Both the position numbers and the translations under genes were made by a program. A model generated the notes under the pieces. It was given only the letters and a program-made list of their open reading frames with translations. It was not told the DNA's origin and searched no databases. 64,000 nucleotides of DNA. Origin: Morinoia aosen. Its lineage: Eukaryota; Arthropoda; Malacostraca; Amphipoda; Talitridae. Within the stretch, counting starts at the first letter, position 1. Every line of letters begins with the position of its first letter. Location of the stretch: contig CM059556.1 in assembly GCA_030386875.1 (NCBI GenBank), forward strand, positions 35,628,964 to 35,692,963. Direction: 5' to 3'. Positions 1-9,960 of this stretch are shown here, in pieces.

Positions 1-166
1 CATGTTGGAGATGAAACAATATCTTACCGGAGCGAGATAGAAATTAACGAGAGTCGGACGATGCGTAGACAAAAAGGTACCACATTTAGTAAAACAAAAA
101 ATGAAGTACGACATTTAGTAACGGATGCGAGTAAATGCAAATGTTTATTAGTTGGAGTAACAATAC

Positions 167-296
167 CTTCGTAGACCCATATCGGAATTGCGATGCGTCC
201 AATTTAACGGTATCAAGGATCATTTCAGCGGCTGTCTTTGGCTCTACGGGTTCTTTTCGTTCCAAGTGAAGGAAAGGCGAACTCAGCAGGCCGTAT
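167..296 (-). CDS. Mhc: Mhc alternative converter exon 11, copy f (divergent, longer)
   Basis: Acceptor TTTGCCTCTCAG|ATAC and donor ACGAAG|GTATTG bound 130 nt: one base plus 43 codons, phase 0 out. It encodes YGLLSSPFLHLERKEPVEPK, TAAEMILDTVKLDASQFRYG, STK. It is four residues longer than the other five copies and the most divergent, with FRYGSTK in place of YRLGNTK. Frame and splice sites are intact. It may be a specialised isoform exon or one drifting under weak constraint. It is the last copy before the window edge; more may follow. Confidence 0.82.
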
Positions 297-834
297 CTGA
301 GAGGCAAAAACTCTCCGAGTCAGGGTCGCCAGCCATCTTCTCAGTTCGATTCAACGAACTTCAGGATTTGGCCAACATTGAATACGTAAGGTTACTCAAC
401 CTTGCTTATTGATATAATGGTCATAATTAGCACGCACAGGTGGGAGTAGGGATTCTAGCTAGAGTAGAGGGTGATACAACACAGTTCACAGAAAATGGGA
501 TCAGGAATCTCGATGTGCAACAAGTCACGGTTGTGTTGCAATCGGGAGGACAGGATTGGGTTCTCTGGTGCAAGTCTCAGGAATTGCGGTTAGTTCTAAG
601 AAACCGGTGGACATGTAAAGAAAAACAGACAAGTTAAATTCTAGCCTCGAGGATCTTAGGATGATGGGAAAAAATTGACCAAAGTAATGGAATTTTAGTT
701 TCATAATTTGAAAAAAATTCGATGCGTTACTGAAATAAGGCTTGACGAAACAGTTTCGTTGAAATAAATACGACACAAATAAATTGTGAATTCGTAGCAT
801 CGGTAACAGAACAGAATGAAGCGCCGTCACATGC

Positions 835-952
835 CTTTGTGTGGCCCAGTCTGTATTTTTCAGGTTCCAAAGAAATCTTTTCAAGGATGAGTTCGGTCGC
901 CTTTTTCTCGTTCTCTGCAGAGTTAGCTATCTGAGTGGATAGGATGGAGTAT
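835..952 (-). CDS. Mhc: Mhc alternative converter exon 11, copy e (GC donor)
   Basis: Acceptor CTACTCCGCAG|ATAC bounds 118 nt, same phases. It encodes YSILSTQIANSAENEKKATE, LILEKISLEPEKYRLGHTK. The donor is AAG|GCATGT. Copies d and e share the A-start, LILEK/VILEK core, GHTK end and GC donor, so they are probably sister duplicates. Confidence 0.9.
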
Positions 953-1412
953 CTGCGGAGTAGAGAAGCACCGAATGCAACGTCACTTCGAGTCATGAAG
1001 CTAATTTCAATTTTGCGAGACGGAAAGGACATGTGCAAGTGACTAAGTTTCTACACATACAAGTTAGGCGAGGAAAAACAGGACATACACATATACAGGG
1101 GAAGTTTTTTTCACTCAGTCGCAAAGTGGATTCGAACTGGGATTAAAAATTTAGTCTAGTAGATGCAGCACTAGATTCACGAGTCATCGAACTGATCCTG
1201 TTGATCGAGACCTGTATCTTTCAAGCACGCCTTTGGTATTTGGCGATCTCAAAAGGACCATCACATGAATTAGAAGGAACTCTATACAAAAGTGGACCCG
1301 CGTTGCTGGCGGAGAGGAGTCACACGTTTTCAAACGGTGGGAAAAACTAAACTAATGAAACTTCTATCACTATTGGCGTTTCTAAAACCATGCGAAACCT
1401 TTTGGTACATGC

Positions 1413-1530
1413 CTTCGTATGCCCAAGTTTGTACTTTTCACCCCCTAGATCAGTTTTCTCGAGAATGACGGCGGCAGCGCCTTTCTCGCTCTCGGTGGCA
1501 GCCGCTTCTTTGGATGCAAGAATGCAGTAT
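1413..1530 (-). CDS. Mhc: Mhc alternative converter exon 11, copy d (GC donor)
   Basis: Acceptor GTCAATCCAG|ATAC bounds 118 nt, same phases; here A rather than C completes the Arg codon. It encodes YCILASKEAAATESEKGAAA, VILEKTDLGGEKYKLGHTK. The donor is AAG|GCATGT, again a GC donor with the same hexamer as copies b and e. GHTK replaces GNTK, a feature shared with copy e. Confidence 0.9.
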
Positions 1531-2764
1531 CTGGATTGACCAGCCAAAGTATTGATCAGTGAGAGTACACTTCCCCTGCTGCAAATACTCAGCAATTTGG
1601 TTTTATAAATTAACAACGGGAGGGTTGTAGTTGTGCAGTAGATAATGGAAGCATAAAAGTTGAGGGGGAAAATTACATACGTAGTTTGAAAATGGGAACA
1701 TGTTGTCATGCCGCATTAAAGAGTTAAAAAACAGCACAGAAATGAAATTCTTGGGGAAAATGAGTGGGGGAGGGCGTCGTCTTCTGTGAAAGGGAAACGG
1801 GCAACTTTTAATAATCTACATGGACGACGCCTACAACGGGAGTTGTATTGGAAGAGGGAGGGGAGGGAATAAAACCGGGAAACACAGGGAGGAATCAAGT
1901 TGTAGCAAAAGAAATAGAAGTAGAAGAAACGAATTTCGTTGAACTGTTGCTGATCTAGGAACAGCAATTTAGAAACTGGGAATTCAAAATCAATACAATC
2001 CGGACAGAGCACTCAACGTACCTTCTGCGACGCTGCTTTGGGGAAAAGGAGAGAGCAATTCTTTCCTAAAGATCAAATTAAATTCAACTTAAACCCCTAG
2101 TGCCATTAAATCTCAGCAGAAACTGAATAATTTAACAAAATTAAAAAACATTGAAATCATAAAACACAAGAAAAACAATATCACACAACAAAATCAAGAA
2201 CGCAATACGAGTACATGCGACAAAAAATTTCAAGTTACTTTTCTGTGGTGGTATTTGTTGTTTTACATGTAGCATGCAATGTAGAAGAAGTGTCAATTAA
2301 AATTTCATAGGCGAGGATGGGAATGTTTCCCTTAAAAAGGGAAAAAAACAAAATATGTTTCTGGGGATAGCACTAAAAACTGTCGCTTTGGGATCGGTTT
2401 CTCAAATTAGAGTTCGCAAGTCGAAGAAAAATAGAGCGAAATCTTCACCGACAAAAGAGCGCACATTGAAAGGGGGAAAATAAAACATTAGAGAGAAAAT
2501 TTTGCCAAGGGTATACGGCGTCCCAGAGTGGGAAGTCATTAGCCTCCTATTCTTCATGCTTGGATTTTCAACACGGTAGGGTTCATGTCATTCGTTGGGA
2601 AGTACATCATGATCTCATCAGTGAGTTGCACCAACAGGCAATATAAGAGGGATAGGAAGTTCAATCTATCTTGGACAGTCATAGTCCTTCCAAGGGAATA
2701 CTCAAGGGGGGTAATCAAGATACATCTCGGCCATTTGAAGGAAGCCTCCGGGATATGTAACAGG

Positions 2765-2860
2765 GATGAACAAAAGTTTGGAATATCCATTGGGGAATAT
2801 ACCATTTGAAGGGAGCCTTGGGGGATATATAACATGGATGAACAAAAGTTTGGAATATAC
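2765..2860. repeat. 72-bp direct repeat beside the copy c donor of exon 11
   Basis: GATGAACAAAAGTTTGGAATA occurs at 2765 and again at 2837, 72 bp apart, with neighbouring sequence (GAAGGGAGCCT, GGGATAT) also repeated. The second copy abuts the 5' splice donor of the exon at 2861-2978, so intronic sequence next to the donor exists twice. Confidence 0.8.
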
Positions 2861-2978
2861 CTTGGTGTTACCAGTACGGTATTTCTCAGCCTCAAGACCG
2901 ACAGACTCGAGGGCCAGGCCGGCGGCCTTCTTGTCGTCAGGGGTCTCGGCAATAATCTTGGAGGCCAGGATTTTGTAG
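2861..2978 (-). CDS. Mhc: Mhc alternative converter exon 11, copy c
   Basis: Acceptor CGATGGTATAG|CTAC and donor ACCAAG|GTATAT bound 118 nt, same phases. It encodes YKILASKIIAETPDDKKAAG, LALESVGLEAEKYRTGNTK. GC-rich, C-ending codons resemble the constitutive exons. The polypyrimidine tract is poor. Sequence just downstream of its donor is duplicated in the intron (72-bp direct repeat, 2765-2860). Confidence 0.93.
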
Positions 2979-4834
2979 CTATACCATCGAATTGGTGGGC
3001 CGTGCGATGGGGTCAGTGCCCGGAACGCGTGTGGTGTACGTGTGGCGCATGTGCGTGGTGTACAATATTTGTACACGCATAATATTTATACCGCATCGAG
3101 GGACAAGTACCATGTGTGTGTGGAATTATTTGATTGCGATAAAGTCCGATAAGTGTTTCGTCCAGATTGCAAACAATAAAAAGTTAGAGGAAGTCATAAC
3201 AATAGGTACTCAAATTACGTGTAATACAATATATTATTAGGCGTCGATAGGACCAAATGAACAATTTCATAGAATTGCATGAATTGGACGAGCGGAGTGT
3301 ATTTAGGAAGTGTAACAATGTAGCGGTGTGTTCAGTACAGCAGTGGAATTATCCCATATTTCAATGCATATTGATGGTCAAATAAATATTGTGTGTTAGG
3401 TGCATTTGCGTGAAGTAAGCGAGGCGTTGCAGACGTTAACGTTGAAGAAGCCGCGAAGGCAGCGGCCGGCGAAAGAAATCAAACACTCAAAATTAAAATC
3501 AAGCCACCGATACAGCGAGCGAGCCTGTCTCGAGAGAACACAAATAATTTATAATAAAATAAGAAGAAGAAGAAGAAGAGAGCGAACATATTGGGATCGA
3601 GGAGCATCCAATTAGTTTTGATAAGCACACGCTGGGGTCGAGATTTTGTTGTCGAGGTGTGAGAGAGGAGACAAAGAAATAAAGGAAACTTGGCATTAAA
3701 GTTTTAAGTGCGAGTCACGAGAGTAAACTTTGAAGCTATGATGATAGAATATGAAAAACTAAGTTCAGCATCATCGTTGTTGCTAAAAATACTCGTGGCT
3801 AACATTTCATTTAGCTGCGATATTAATCAGATTCCTGAAATTACTTAATGAATCAAATATTTTCCATATTAAGATATGATTAAAGCCCATGTTTGAGTTA
3901 CATACTTGTATGTCAACAACAAATCAGAGTTGACAAATATGTCAACAAAAAGAAACTTGGTTCTGTAGACATAAAAGCCAGCTAATTTTATAAATTAGCT
4001 TTGAGTTAAAAACTATAGCTTTTGACTAAGTGCAGTTTGAAAGCTCGAAAACTCCACGGGTCGGAGGTTACTCTTTTCACGACGCCAAGCGAGCGAGTTG
4101 CAGACAGAACACAAGTCAACTCTCGCAAAGACGCACATAAAGTTAAGCGGCCCTAGCTTTTCCACAGGAAAATAATATTCAGAAAAAAATTAAAGCATCA
4201 GTTGTTTTATAAATGGAATGGATTGTGCGCCGGAGTTAGCGTCATCTCGAAATTCACCTATCGAGTTCCACGTCTTAATAAAGACGACTGGCACTGAGTG
4301 AAAGAGCTCGGTAATAGGAAAAGACAATATGAAAATAGGAAAAAGATATTTGTGCTGGGATTTCAGCATAAGAGAATAACCGGAAATTGTTTTGAAAAAA
4401 TAGTAAGAAAGTTAAACGCAAGTTAGATTCATGAGCTAGGACTCAAATCAATGAAAATAACTTCTCAACAAAAACTAAATTAAATTGAAAAAAACTACGA
4501 AAATAAAATTGGAACTTAAGTCGATTCGGAAAGATGAACGAATCTAAAATTGCAGCCATGCTAGGCATAGATAGCCGGATTAATAAAATAATTGAAAATT
4601 ACGAAGCGAACTGAATCTTAAGAACTTGAAATAGTATTTTTACGGATCATGCGAAATAATTGAATAGCTTAAACCACAGCAACATTACTATATAACAAAA
4701 AATAACCTGATGAGTAAAAGTATACAGAAACCATCGTCAAAATAACCATTCGACGTTGTACAGTTGAATAAAAAATGATTCCAATAATACTGAGAATAAT
4801 ACTAATATGAAATAGAGCGCAAGTAAACACATGC
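2979..4834. other. Intron between exon 11 copies c and b; nothing coding seen
   Basis: AT-rich intron of 1.86 kb. I looked for further exon 11 copies (YxILAxK or ENYRLGNTK-like reading) and saw none. A short GC-rich patch at 3420-3480 and a purine run (AGAAGA repeats) near 3560 stand out. A small perfect hairpin, AGCTAATTT-TAT-AAATTAGCT, is near 3970-3993. Confidence 0.6.
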
Positions 4835-4952
4835 CTTGGTGTTGCCAAGTCGATAGTTTTCAGCAGCCATAGCGATTGTCGTGAGACACACATCGCAACT
4901 TTTCTTAGGATCGTCGGTTTCTTGCATAAGTTTGGGCGCAAGGATAATATAG
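4835..4952 (-). CDS. Mhc: Mhc alternative converter exon 11, copy b (GC donor)
   Basis: Acceptor TACATGACAG|CTAT bounds 118 nt, same phases as copy a. It encodes YIILAPKLMQETDDPKKSCD, VCLTTIAMAAENYRLGNTK. The donor is AAG|GCATGT: a GC in place of GT. Moving to the GT four bases downstream would shift the frame, so a GC-AG intron is the consistent reading. The exon is AT-richer than copy a and contains two extra cysteines. Confidence 0.9.
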
Positions 4953-5439
4953 CTGTCATGTAGGGGGAACAATAAAGAACACGTTAAGATCACGGCGAAA
5001 ATGCGTTTCTGTTCATTATTCTACAAATGCGACTACGAGTTGAACAACTTCCTTTTTTCCGACTTTTGAGTTCAACGAGCTGCAACTACAGAGGTTTCAG
5101 GGGGAGGTCGAGTTTGTTTCAAATGGACTACTTTTGCAATATTTCCGCTCATTGCATGGACAAGGATGGTGAAGGGTGCAAATACGACGCAAGGAAAACC
5201 CAGGTTTTCTTTTGTTCTCTTGAGCATGCAATCTACTTATCACAAACGGGAAGTGAACCGCCATTTCTAGCCGATAGAATCTGCTAGAAATTGGAACAAC
5301 AGTGGTCTTTGTGTAGTCCAAAGGGATGTTGAGAGGGTAAAACAGAAACGCGGTGCCAGGCGGAGTTTTTGCTGGCCACGAACTCATACTATTTGGCATC
5401 AGACTCAAAAAACGACCTGCTGAAAGTCTAAAAAAGCAC

Positions 5440-5557
5440 CTTGGTGTTACCCAGGCGGTAGTTCTCGGTAGGTAACTGAATAGCTTCGAGACAGACACCA
5501 GCAGCCTTCTTCTCTTCTGTCTGCTCTTCCATAGCCTTCGAGGCAAGAATTTTGTAG
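5440..5557 (-). CDS. Mhc: Mhc alternative converter exon 11, copy a
   Basis: Acceptor TTCCTTTTAG|CTAC and donor ACCAAG|GTGCTT bound 118 nt: one base completing Arg plus 39 codons, phase 0 out. It encodes YKILASKAMEEQTEEKKAAG, VCLEAIQLPTENYRLGNTK. This is the start of the converter, the module that amplifies relay motion into the power stroke; it is Drosophila exon 11. The donor GTGCTT is far from consensus, as is known for Drosophila exon 11 donors. Confidence 0.93.
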
Positions 5558-6314
5558 CTAAAAGGAAAAAGAAAATTCGTTCACGAAGACCAATCAGCGT
5601 GAAATATCAAAACCTTCTTGGGACCGACGTTTTGTTAAAGTTGAAAACATATCCGTGGTTCAGCAGTAGGGCATTAAAATTTACAAGATAGGTGACAAAT
5701 TTGAGGGTCTGAGAGCTTCAAAAGTGGACAAAATATTATAGGCGGAACTGTGCATTCACGAAAAAGTACTATGTAGAAACTGGGATTCAAAATCGATACA
5801 ACTGGGGCAAATTGGGGTAATATCATTCAGTGGGAGGGCGCTGGTACATCGGGCATAATTATAATGGGTCGGGAATGGAATATTGGGCATCCAAATGGAA
5901 TATCGAAATATTGGGAATATATTTCCAAAATGGAATATTTGGCATCCAAATGCAGGGGAAAATACATTACTAGGGAAACAAGGGGCAAACATGGAATTCT
6001 TGCTAACATCACTCGTAAGATAATTTGCATTGGGGAGAAAGTGTACAATAGAAAGACGAAGAAAATATTCAAATGTTGAACAATGCTCGAATGATTATGG
6101 GGTAAACAGTGCATCATCGAATCTAAGTACTGAAGTAGAGAAAATCAACATTTAAAATTATGAATCAAATTGCATCTCGTTTCTTCTCATACACCACAAT
6201 TCTACATCATTTTTATTACATCACTTAAATGGATCAATATTGTTGCATGAACTACGCTTTAAAAAGGCAAAATATATATTTCAGATAAAACAGCACATTT
6301 TAACAACAAGGAAC
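5558..6314. other. Intron before exon 11 copy a; one motif shared with another intron
   Basis: No exon seen. The stretch around 5776-5806 (GAAACTGGGATTCAAAATCG) resembles 1973-2005 in the intron upstream of exon 11 copy d. At 5875-5950 the words 'GGAATATTGGGCATCCAAATG' style repeats (ATTTGGCATCCAAATG, ATGGAATAT) recur a few times. Confidence 0.5.
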
Positions 6315-6411
6315 CCCAGTCTAACTATTTCGCTTTGGCATCTCTGATTCCAGCCGCCCGGCTTAGAGCCCATCCCAGGGCGGCTGAAATCACGTGAAAA
6401 GTTAGACTGGG
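6315..6411. mobile_element. Short inverted-repeat element (MITE-like), copy 1
   Basis: 97 bp bounded by CCCAGTCTAAC and its exact reverse complement GTTAGACTGGG. Inside, CAGCCGCCC and GGGCGGCTG form a second stem. An element with nearly the same termini and length lies at 42538-42633, so this is a repeat family rather than a chance hairpin. No clear target-site duplication is visible here. No coding capacity; a non-autonomous DNA transposon is the likeliest nature. Confidence 0.6.
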
Positions 6412-6466
6412 ATTTAAGCGAAACAGCTAAAATTTTTATATTTTTTATTTCATTTGGCGCACGTAC

Positions 6467-6584
6467 CGGTGCTTGAAGTCGGGGTAGAGCATGCGGTTGG
6501 GGAAGCCCTTGCGACAGATACGGATACCCTCAAGCACACCGTTACAAGTGAGCTGATGCATGACCAGAGCGGCATCGACCACAC
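6467..6584 (-). CDS. Mhc: Mhc constitutive SH1/SH2 helix exon
   Basis: The acceptor CTACCTGCAG|GTGTG and donor CACCG|GTACGT bound 118 nt: completes Gly, then 38 codons and two bases of Arg. It encodes [20 protein letters not shown] then [19 protein letters not shown]. Both reactive cysteines of the SH2/SH1 helix (TCNG and RICR) are present. The leading CG of Arg is completed by C or A from the six downstream alternative exons, which all begin with the right single base. The intron upstream holds a G-rich degenerate tandem repeat. Confidence 0.95.
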
Positions 6585-6589
6585 CTGCA

Positions 6590-6860
6590 GGTAGAAGTGG
6601 GGCACGGGGGCGTGAGTGGGCGCAGATTATGAAGATAAAGGGGCCTCCCGTAATGCGTATACAACGAGTTTCAGTACGCGGGGTACGGGGGCGTGAGTGT
6701 GCGTTGGAAAGACTACGGGCCCTACTGTAAAATGTGTTTATCGAGTTTCAGTACAAAGAATCGATATTCATTTTAACGAATTTTTGTGTAAGATGCAAGG
6801 CAAAAGTGCGGCACGGGGGCGTGAGTGTGCGTAGATTACTAAGACTACGGGCCCCACCGA
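6590..6860. repeat. Degenerate tandem repeat upstream of the SH exon
   Basis: GGCACGGGGGCGTGAGTG, GTACGGGGGCGTGAGTGTG and GGCACGGGGGCGTGAGTGTG recur at about 6600, 6688 and 6813, each followed by AAGACTACGGGCC-like and GAGTTTCAGTAC-like words. About three copies of a roughly 90-120-bp unit, directly upstream of the acceptor of the exon at 6467-6584. Confidence 0.7.
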
Positions 6861-7411
6861 AATTTGTATGCGAGTTGCAATACAGAGAACTGATCTCCAT
6901 TCATTTTGGCTAATTTCTGTGCAGGCCACGGCACAATGTGTGGAGCTACAGTCGATGCATGACATCTGATTGACTATGCGAGTGTTCACGCCCTTTGGTA
7001 AAGCTTATTCAACGAGTCTCAACCGACAAGTAATTGCTATTCATTTCTCTTTTGAAGTTATGCCTAATTTAGATAATTTTTGAAGCGAGAGACCTTAGGT
7101 CAAGAGTAGCGCTAACACACATCAAGTGAGAGAAAACAGCTCAACTTCGGTCTTGGAATGCGCGTTACACTAATGCTGATTTCAAGACTCGAATGAATAT
7201 ATTTAAGTTAAAACATAAGCTTGAAATTTTGAACTAAGAAAGTCCGAAGAAATGTCTGGTCTAACAAAATATCATCAAACTATGAATTATAATACGGAAC
7301 TTATCCCTTATCTTGGAACCAAGAAACAAAACGTCGTCAATCAGACGTAATTACAAGCTTACCTCTCATTTTGGACCCAACAAACAATTGAAGATTTTCA
7401 GATAACCTTAC

Positions 7412-7499
7412 CAGGAGCTTTTTCCTCGTTCGGGATGATGCATCGGACAAAGTGAGGAGACGTGCTTCTAAGGACGGTCATCAAGTTGTTAAGTTGCTC
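7412..7499 (-). CDS. Mhc: Mhc alternative pre-SH exon, copy c
   Basis: Acceptor TTTGACCCTCAG|GAG and donor CCTG|GTAAGG bound 88 nt, same phases as copies a and b. It encodes [19 protein letters not shown] then [11 protein letters not shown]. Glu in NEEKA, where copy b has Met and copy a Thr, is the main change. It lies 0.8 kb upstream of the constitutive SH exon. Confidence 0.93.
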
Positions 7500-8256
7500 C
7501 TGAGGGTCAAACATCAACCAGAAAAGTTAGTGATCAACTCTAAGGGTTGCCCTAGTACTGGTCACGGTCACAACCATGAGCCCAAAAAACGAGCTAGGGA
7601 TGAAAGAAGTCGCCGCTCCATGAGGCTTTAAGTACGGTCAGAAACGGAAGGGAGTTTCAAAATATATTGGTGGGAATATCTAATCAAGACCTTCAGTTAA
7701 CGCAAAAAGTGCGCTGGAATATTGGTAGGGGTGAAAAATAAAGGAGAATCGCCTTTCTCCTGGAGGATCGATGTTGAAAGGGAAATGTTAGCAAGGATGT
7801 ATTTGTATTTATGTTAAGAGTTCGTCTGGGAAATCCATCGTTGCGTGGGGATTCGCCAGACGATCTAAAATCGAATAAAATTTCAGGGTATCAGGGACTG
7901 GGGTAAAAACGATCATCGCAGGAAACTGCGGCTATGACACCAGCCCGATGGATCTACAAAAATAGCGGTGTCGCATAACAAACAACTCGGCTAGCGGTCT
8001 CAATTACAAGCCACTCGATTTCATTCGAGGGTGATGAAAGAAAGCTTATCTTCCATTCATTCATTGAAGAAGATAAGACTTGCTTTAAGGTCTGGGTAGG
8101 GCTAGAGACGACACAAGGTAGAAACTCACGGTACTCTTGCAAAAACAATTCTTTCCGTAGTTCAGGACGTCGTTGAGGATGCAATAGTATAACTACGAAC
8201 AAGTTTGACCAGCCCATACTCAAGTAAGTTTTGAAAAGTTCTCGTGAATGCCTTAC

Positions 8257-8344
8257 CGGGGGCTTTCATCTCATTGGGAATAATACAACGGATGAAGTGG
8301 GGAGAAGTGCTTCTCAACGTGGCCATCAGATTGTTCAGTTGCTC
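8257..8344 (-). CDS. Mhc: Mhc alternative pre-SH exon, copy b
   Basis: Acceptor ATATCCTTCAG|GAG and donor CCCG|GTAAGG bound 88 nt, same phases as copy a. It encodes [19 protein letters not shown] then [11 protein letters not shown]. The CIIPNE(M/E)KAPG form, shared with copy c, is close to the standard arthropod sequence. Intact splice sites and frame suggest it is used. Confidence 0.93.
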
Positions 8345-9241
8345 CTGAAGGATATCGTAAGAGCGGTTACTATTTGGTACTGGGGCCTAGTGCGACATGC
8401 AGGGACTCCGGTGAACGGAATTAGACCACAGCTTTGTAAAAATCTACTGAGGGAAATCGTGGGGTGGGAGTGCGATATATCAGCCGGGTTTTTCATCTCA
8501 TGGGGTGACAGAATACAGTCAAGTGGGCAGCAATTCGTAAAAGAAATCAAGGTTTAAATAAGGAGCAGATGCAAATAATGGGAGTGAATACGATCAGCAA
8601 TGATCGTTTTGAGCATCTTTTTTGCTCACGATGTTCTTAAGAAATTCTAGAGCTTATGAAGGGATTCCAATGAACTTGGAAGTTGAAATCAGAGTTTAAC
8701 TTCCTTAGAAAAGCCAAGCTCGAATTGATTAAGTTTTAGAACTTCTGCGTCGAGATGCTTAAGCTAGGAAAATAATTTGTTTGTATCAGCGATATGAACT
8801 GAATGCAAAACTAAAGAGAGGGGTAATAATGGGAATAAGGTGGAGGGAAAATCAGCATGCAGGGACACGTCCGTCGTTACCTGGAGATGACCAGTTGCAC
8901 AAAAGAACGTAGAGGGACAGCAATCGTCATGGAATGCATAGACTGCGATCATATATTCAAGCGTTGACCCTCGAGTTATATGTCATCTTATGCGAATCTC
9001 ATCTTTTACGGATAAAGCTCGACCGGTTAATCCGGGTTATACAAAGCTCGAATAAGGCGTCAAGAGAAAACTCTCTCGGTTGCTCCAAAATAAAATGTGA
9101 GGAATTTAGACCAATGAGGACGTATTTTTAACCGTAAAACTCTAGGTTCGCAACAGATGATCCTCTCATAGGATCGACTCGTTTCTCCGGGGATCAATTG
9201 GGGTAAAGATTGCTATGAAGGGACAAAGGGATGGTCCGTAC

Positions 9242-9329
9242 CAGGAGACTTGGTCTCGTTGGGCACAATGCAACGGATGAAGTGGGGGCTGGTCGAGTGC
9301 AGAGTCTTCATGAGGTTGTTCAGCTGCTC
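9242..9329 (-). CDS. Mhc: Mhc alternative pre-SH exon, copy a
   Basis: Acceptor CCCCCCCCCCACAG|GAG and donor CCTG|GTACGG bound 88 nt (29 codons plus one base), phase 0 in and 1 out. It encodes [19 protein letters not shown] then [11 protein letters not shown]. This is the strand and helix pairing with loop 2 and leading to the SH2/SH1 helix. It differs from copies b and c at the [12 protein letters not shown] positions. Its polypyrimidine tract is nearly pure C, which is unusual. Confidence 0.93.
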
Positions 9330-9390
9330 CTGTGGGGGGGGGGGCCGGGGACCGAAGAAATGGACGGGAGGGAGGGTGGGGCAGTGAATT

Positions 9391-9597
9391 GTGAGCAGGG
9401 AACGTAGCGTGGATACCACAAGTGGAGACCCGAGTGTGGACCCAACATGAACGGGGTTTGTGAGCAGGGAACGTAGCGTGGATACCACAAGTGGAGACCC
9501 GAGTGTGGACCCAACATGAACGGGGTTTGTGAGCAGGGAACGTAGCATGGATACCACACGTGGAAACCCGAGTGTGGACCCAACATGAACGGGGTAC
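9391..9597. repeat. 69-bp tandem repeat, three copies
   Basis: GTGAGCAGGGAACGTAGC occurs at 9391, 9460 and 9529, exactly 69 bp apart, with near-identical units containing GTGGACCCAACATGAACGGG. It lies 60 bp upstream of the acceptor of the pre-SH exon copy a. Because 69 is a multiple of three the array reads open, but nothing suggests coding. Confidence 0.92.
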
Positions 9598-9689
9598 AGC
9601 AATTCAGGAACAAAAATGAAAAAATAATTTGAATGGTACATGAGCAGGTCCAAGGTGAGCATAACGAAAGTAGTATTGGATGATGATTA

Positions 9690-9960
9690 GGGAATATTTT
9701 GAATAATTTAAGGCGATGAAACCAGAATGAACCAATGATGGAAATTATCAGTGATCAGGGGAATGGCCAAATGTATGAAAATATTTTGAACAATTTGAGG
9801 GACCATGGAAAAGCAAAATGTAGGGAAATATTGCAAAGAATGTAGGAACCATGAATGTTGCAAAATGTTTGGCAATATTATGAAATATTTTGGGACCAAT
9901 GATGTTGCAAAATTATTGGAAATATTTTGAAGAGTTTTGGGACCATCGAAACATTGGGCA
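9690..9960. repeat. Degenerate AT-rich tandem repeat
   Basis: GAAATATTTTG(A/G), GGGACCAT and ATGTTGCAAAAT words recur about five times at roughly 55-65-bp spacing. The units are well diverged, so this is an old intronic minisatellite. Confidence 0.65.

Noticed and set aside
831..835. Use of the GT inside GCATGT as the donor for converter exons b, d and e
   Set aside because: It would add four nucleotides (GCAT) and shift the reading frame in all three exons, so the GC donor is the consistent choice.
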